A DNA stretch of 21,932 nt from an uncultured Eubacteriales bacterium (GTDB taxonomy: Bacteria; Bacillota; Clostridia; Christensenellales; Aristaeellaceae): contig UQEF01000042.1 in the NCBI GenBank assembly GCA_900540045.1, forward strand, positions 1 to 21,932, read 5' to 3'. Both the position numbers and the translations under genes were made by a program. Below the pieces are notes generated by a model. It saw only the letters and a program-made list of their open reading frames with translations. It searched no databases and was not told the origin of the DNA. Below are positions 20,196-21,932 of this stretch, in pieces; the stretch's first letter is position 1; every line of letters starts with the position of its first letter.

Positions 20196-21019
20196 ACGGG
20201 CTGCCCCCCATCGTCAAGGAGCGTCCACCGGAGGGCACACGCCGCGTGCTGCTCACCGTCAGCTATGACGGCACGTCCTATGCCGGCTGGCAGTGGCAGG
20301 ACAACGCCCTGAGCGTGCAGCAGGTGCTGGAGGAAGCCCTGGCCCGTCTGACCGGCGAAAAAACGCGCGTGACCGGCGCCAGCCGTACCGATGCCGGGGT
20401 TCACGCCCTGGGCCAGCGTGCCCATTTCGATACCGCAAGCCGCATTCCTCCCGACAAGTATCCCTTTGCGCTCAACACGCTGCTTCCTCCCGATATTCGC
20501 GTTCTGGAGGGGTTTGCGGTCCCTGCCGATTTTCATGCGCGCTTCGATGCGCGCGGCAAGCGCTATACCTACCGCATTCACAACGCGCCGCACGCCAGCG
20601 CGCTCATGCGTAGCCTTACCGCGCACGTGCCCCGGCCGCTGGACATGGACCGCATGAGCAACAGCCTTCCCGCGCTGCTGGGAACGCACGACTTTGCGGC
20701 TTTTCAGGCATCGGGCGGCACAGCCAGGACCACCGTGCGCACCCTGAGGGAGGCCTCCCTGCGCCGGGAAGGCCCGCTCATCACCCTCACCGTACGGGGC
20801 AATGCCTTTTTATACAACATGGTGCGCATCATCGCGGGCACGCTGGTGGATATCGGCACGGGACGGCTTTCTCCGGACGCTTTTGCCCGCGCGCTGAACG
20901 GCGGCAGCCGGCTGGACCTGGGCGCCACAGCGCCCGCCTGCGGACTGGAACTCACGGCCGTGGAATATGATAACGATCCCGCGCAAGCAGGAATTTTGTC
21001 CCATCAAAACGAAATGTAA
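20192..21019 (+). CDS. truA: tRNA pseudouridine(38-40) synthase TruA
   Basis: A 275-residue pseudouridine synthase acting on positions 38-40 of the tRNA anticodon arm. The N-terminus after a 17-residue extension reads LLTVSYDGTSYAGWQWQ. The catalytic Asp67 lies in GASRTDAGVHALGQ. Later motifs are FDARGKRYTYRI, GTHDFAAFQASG, and FLYNMVRIIAGTLVDIGTGRLSP, all typical of TruA. Start at ATG 20192-20194, overlapping the ecfT stop (ATGA). EcfA1-EcfA2-EcfT-TruA is a conserved Bacillota order, usually flanked by ribosomal protein genes (rplQ before, rplM-rpsI after); here the neighbours are riboflavin kinase and DegV genes instead. Confidence 0.97.
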   Translation: MNGLPPIVKERPPEGTRRVLLTVSYDGTSYAGWQWQDNALSVQQVLEEALARLTGEKTRVTGASRTDAGVHALGQRAHFDTASRIPPDKYPFALNTLLPPDIRVLEGFAVPADFHARFDARGKRYTYRIHNAPHASALMRSLTAHVPRPLDMDRMSNSLPALLGTHDFAAFQASGGTARTTVRTLREASLRREGPLITLTVRGNAFLYNMVRIIAGTLVDIGTGRLSPDAFARALNGGSRLDLGATAPACGLELTAVEYDNDPAQAGILSHQNEM

Positions 21020-21101
21020 AAGGCAGGAGGCCCCTGCCCTCCCGACGCAGCAGCGCGTCCCTGACATTAGCCGCAAAATAGAGAAAGTGAGTGACCCGAC
21101 C

Positions 21102-21932
21102 ATGACAAACTACATCCTCAGCTGTTGCTCCACCGCGGACTTGAGCGAACAGCACTTCCAAGAGCGCGATATTCATTACATCTGCTTTCATTATATGTTA
21201 AACGGCAAATCCTATAGTGACGATCTGGGCAAAACCATGTCCTTTGACGCCTTCTATCAGGCGATGGCCGACGGCGCGGAGACCCGCACCTCTCAGGTCA
21301 ATGTGGATGAATACGTGGCATATTTTACTCCCTTTTTGGAAGGCGGGCAGGATATTTTGCACGTAACGCTGTCCAGCGGTATCTCCGGCACCTACAATTC
21401 CGCCTGCCTCGCCCGTGACGAGCTGTCGGCCAAGTATCCGGAACGCAAGATCTACGTGGTGGATTCGCTGGGCGCCTCTTCCGGCTACGGCCTGCTGATG
21501 GACAAGCTGGCCGATCTGCGCGACGGGGGTATGGCTTTGGAGGAGCTGCGCGACTGGACCGAGCGCAACCGCCTCAAGCTGCATCACTGGTTCTTCTCCA
21601 CCGATTTGACCTTCTACGTGCGCGGTGGACGCATTTCCAAGGCAAGCGGCTGGTTCGGCACGATGCTTCATATCTGCCCCCTGCTCAACATGGATGATCT
21701 GGGCCGGCTGATTCCCCGCTTCAAGATTCGCGGCAAGAACAAGGTGATTCGTGAAATTGCCGAGCGCATGGTGGAGCATGCCCAGGACGGGCCGAACTAC
21801 AGCGGCAAGTGCTACATCTCCAACTCCGCCTGCATGGAGGACGCGCAGGCCGTAGCGCGTCTGGTGGAGGAGCGCTTTCCCAAGCTCAACGGCAAGGTGG
21901 AAATCAACAGCATCGGCACCACCATCGGCAGC
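21102..21932 (+). CDS. DegV family fatty acid-binding protein (3' end cut by window)
   Basis: 277 codons of a DegV/FakB-type protein, open at the window edge; the family is usually about 280-300 residues, so little is missing. Such proteins bind a fatty acid and, in FakB, present it to the kinase FakA for phosphorylation. Motifs: YILSCCSTADLS at the start, TSQ (63-65), HVTLSSGISGTYNSA (87-101) containing the lipid-carboxylate-binding serines, VVDSLGASSGYGLL, FYVRGGRISKASGW and LLNMDDLGRLIPRFKIRGKNK. It begins at ATG 21102-21104; the ribosome binding site is weak (GAGAAAG, about 15 nt away), and GTG 21087-21089 is an in-frame alternative. It follows truA by 82 nt, a gap with a GGCAGG/CCTGCC hairpin and no clear promoter or terminator. 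Confidence 0.93.
   Translation, partial: MTNYILSCCSTADLSEQHFQERDIHYICFHYMLNGKSYSDDLGKTMSFDAFYQAMADGAETRTSQVNVDEYVAYFTPFLEGGQDILHVTLSSGISGTYNSACLARDELSAKYPERKIYVVDSLGASSGYGLLMDKLADLRDGGMALEELRDWTERNRLKLHHWFFSTDLTFYVRGGRISKASGWFGTMLHICPLLNMDDLGRLIPRFKIRGKNKVIREIAERMVEHAQDGPNYSGKCYISNSACMEDAQAVARLVEERFPKLNGKVEINSIGTTIGS

Noticed and set aside
21020..21101. Terminator between truA and degV
   Set aside because: A GGCAGG/CCTGCC hairpin exists at 21022-21038, but it is short and followed by GC-rich sequence, not a T-run.

Overview
The window is a dense, GC-rich stretch of bacterial chromosome with 26 protein genes, two of them cut by the window edges. I saw no rRNA, tRNA, CRISPR array, insertion sequence, prophage or integration site. 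The gene content points to a GC-rich member of the Bacillota, most likely Clostridia. It includes IreB, RuvX, a DUF1292 protein, a SigB/F/G-type sigma factor with an RsbW/SpoIIAB-like partner, a DegV protein, an EcfA1-EcfA2-EcfT-TruA cluster, and a pyruvate kinase with the extra C-terminal domain. Strong AGGAGG-type ribosome binding sites and many ATGA stop/start overlaps agree with this. The assignment to a lineage is inference; no marker gene for exact placement is present.

Layout. (A) 1-3473, minus strand: degenerate RsbW-like protein, sigma factor, HlyD-like membrane adaptor, YggS (C-terminus off the edge), read from a promoter at 3506-3535. (B) 3504-7216, minus: class III-type aspartate kinase, a large multi-pass membrane protein (probable GT-C glycosyltransferase fold), and a TauE/SafE permease, read from a promoter at 7269-7298. 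(C) 7393-8961, minus: ireB, ruvX, DUF1292 protein and a GNAT acetyltransferase, with a promoter at 9000-9028 and a terminator at 7327-7363. (D) 9059-10797, minus: PRC-barrel protein, a 47-residue small protein and an AI-2E-family permease. C and D together resemble the Bacillus yrrD...yrrI-alaS-yrzL-yrrK-yrzB neighbourhood, but alaS is missing. (E) 11145-12095, plus: a secreted protein with four SH3 domains behind a structured 5' region, ending in a terminator that serves both strands. (F) 12155-16911, minus: phosphodiester glycosidase, Lgt-like membrane protein, Ogt, pyruvate kinase and DUF523 protein, a tightly packed operon from a promoter at 16997-17025. (G) 17206-21019, plus: stand-alone riboflavin kinase, EcfA1, EcfA2, EcfT and TruA from a promoter at 17132-17160, followed by a DegV protein that runs off the end.

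Most genes are housekeeping: PLP homeostasis, amino acid biosynthesis, glycolysis, DNA repair, vitamin uptake and tRNA modification. I did not find a clearly new multi-gene system. The points worth a second look are smaller. They are an anti-sigma-like protein that lacks the ATP-binding residues of its family, an HlyD adaptor with a repeated cytoplasmic tail and no visible transporter partner, an Lgt relative lacking the catalytic residues, and a two-copy 7-bp direct repeat of response-regulator type between divergent operons. Others are a long dyad in the leader of the SH3 gene and the absence of alaS from a conserved gene order.
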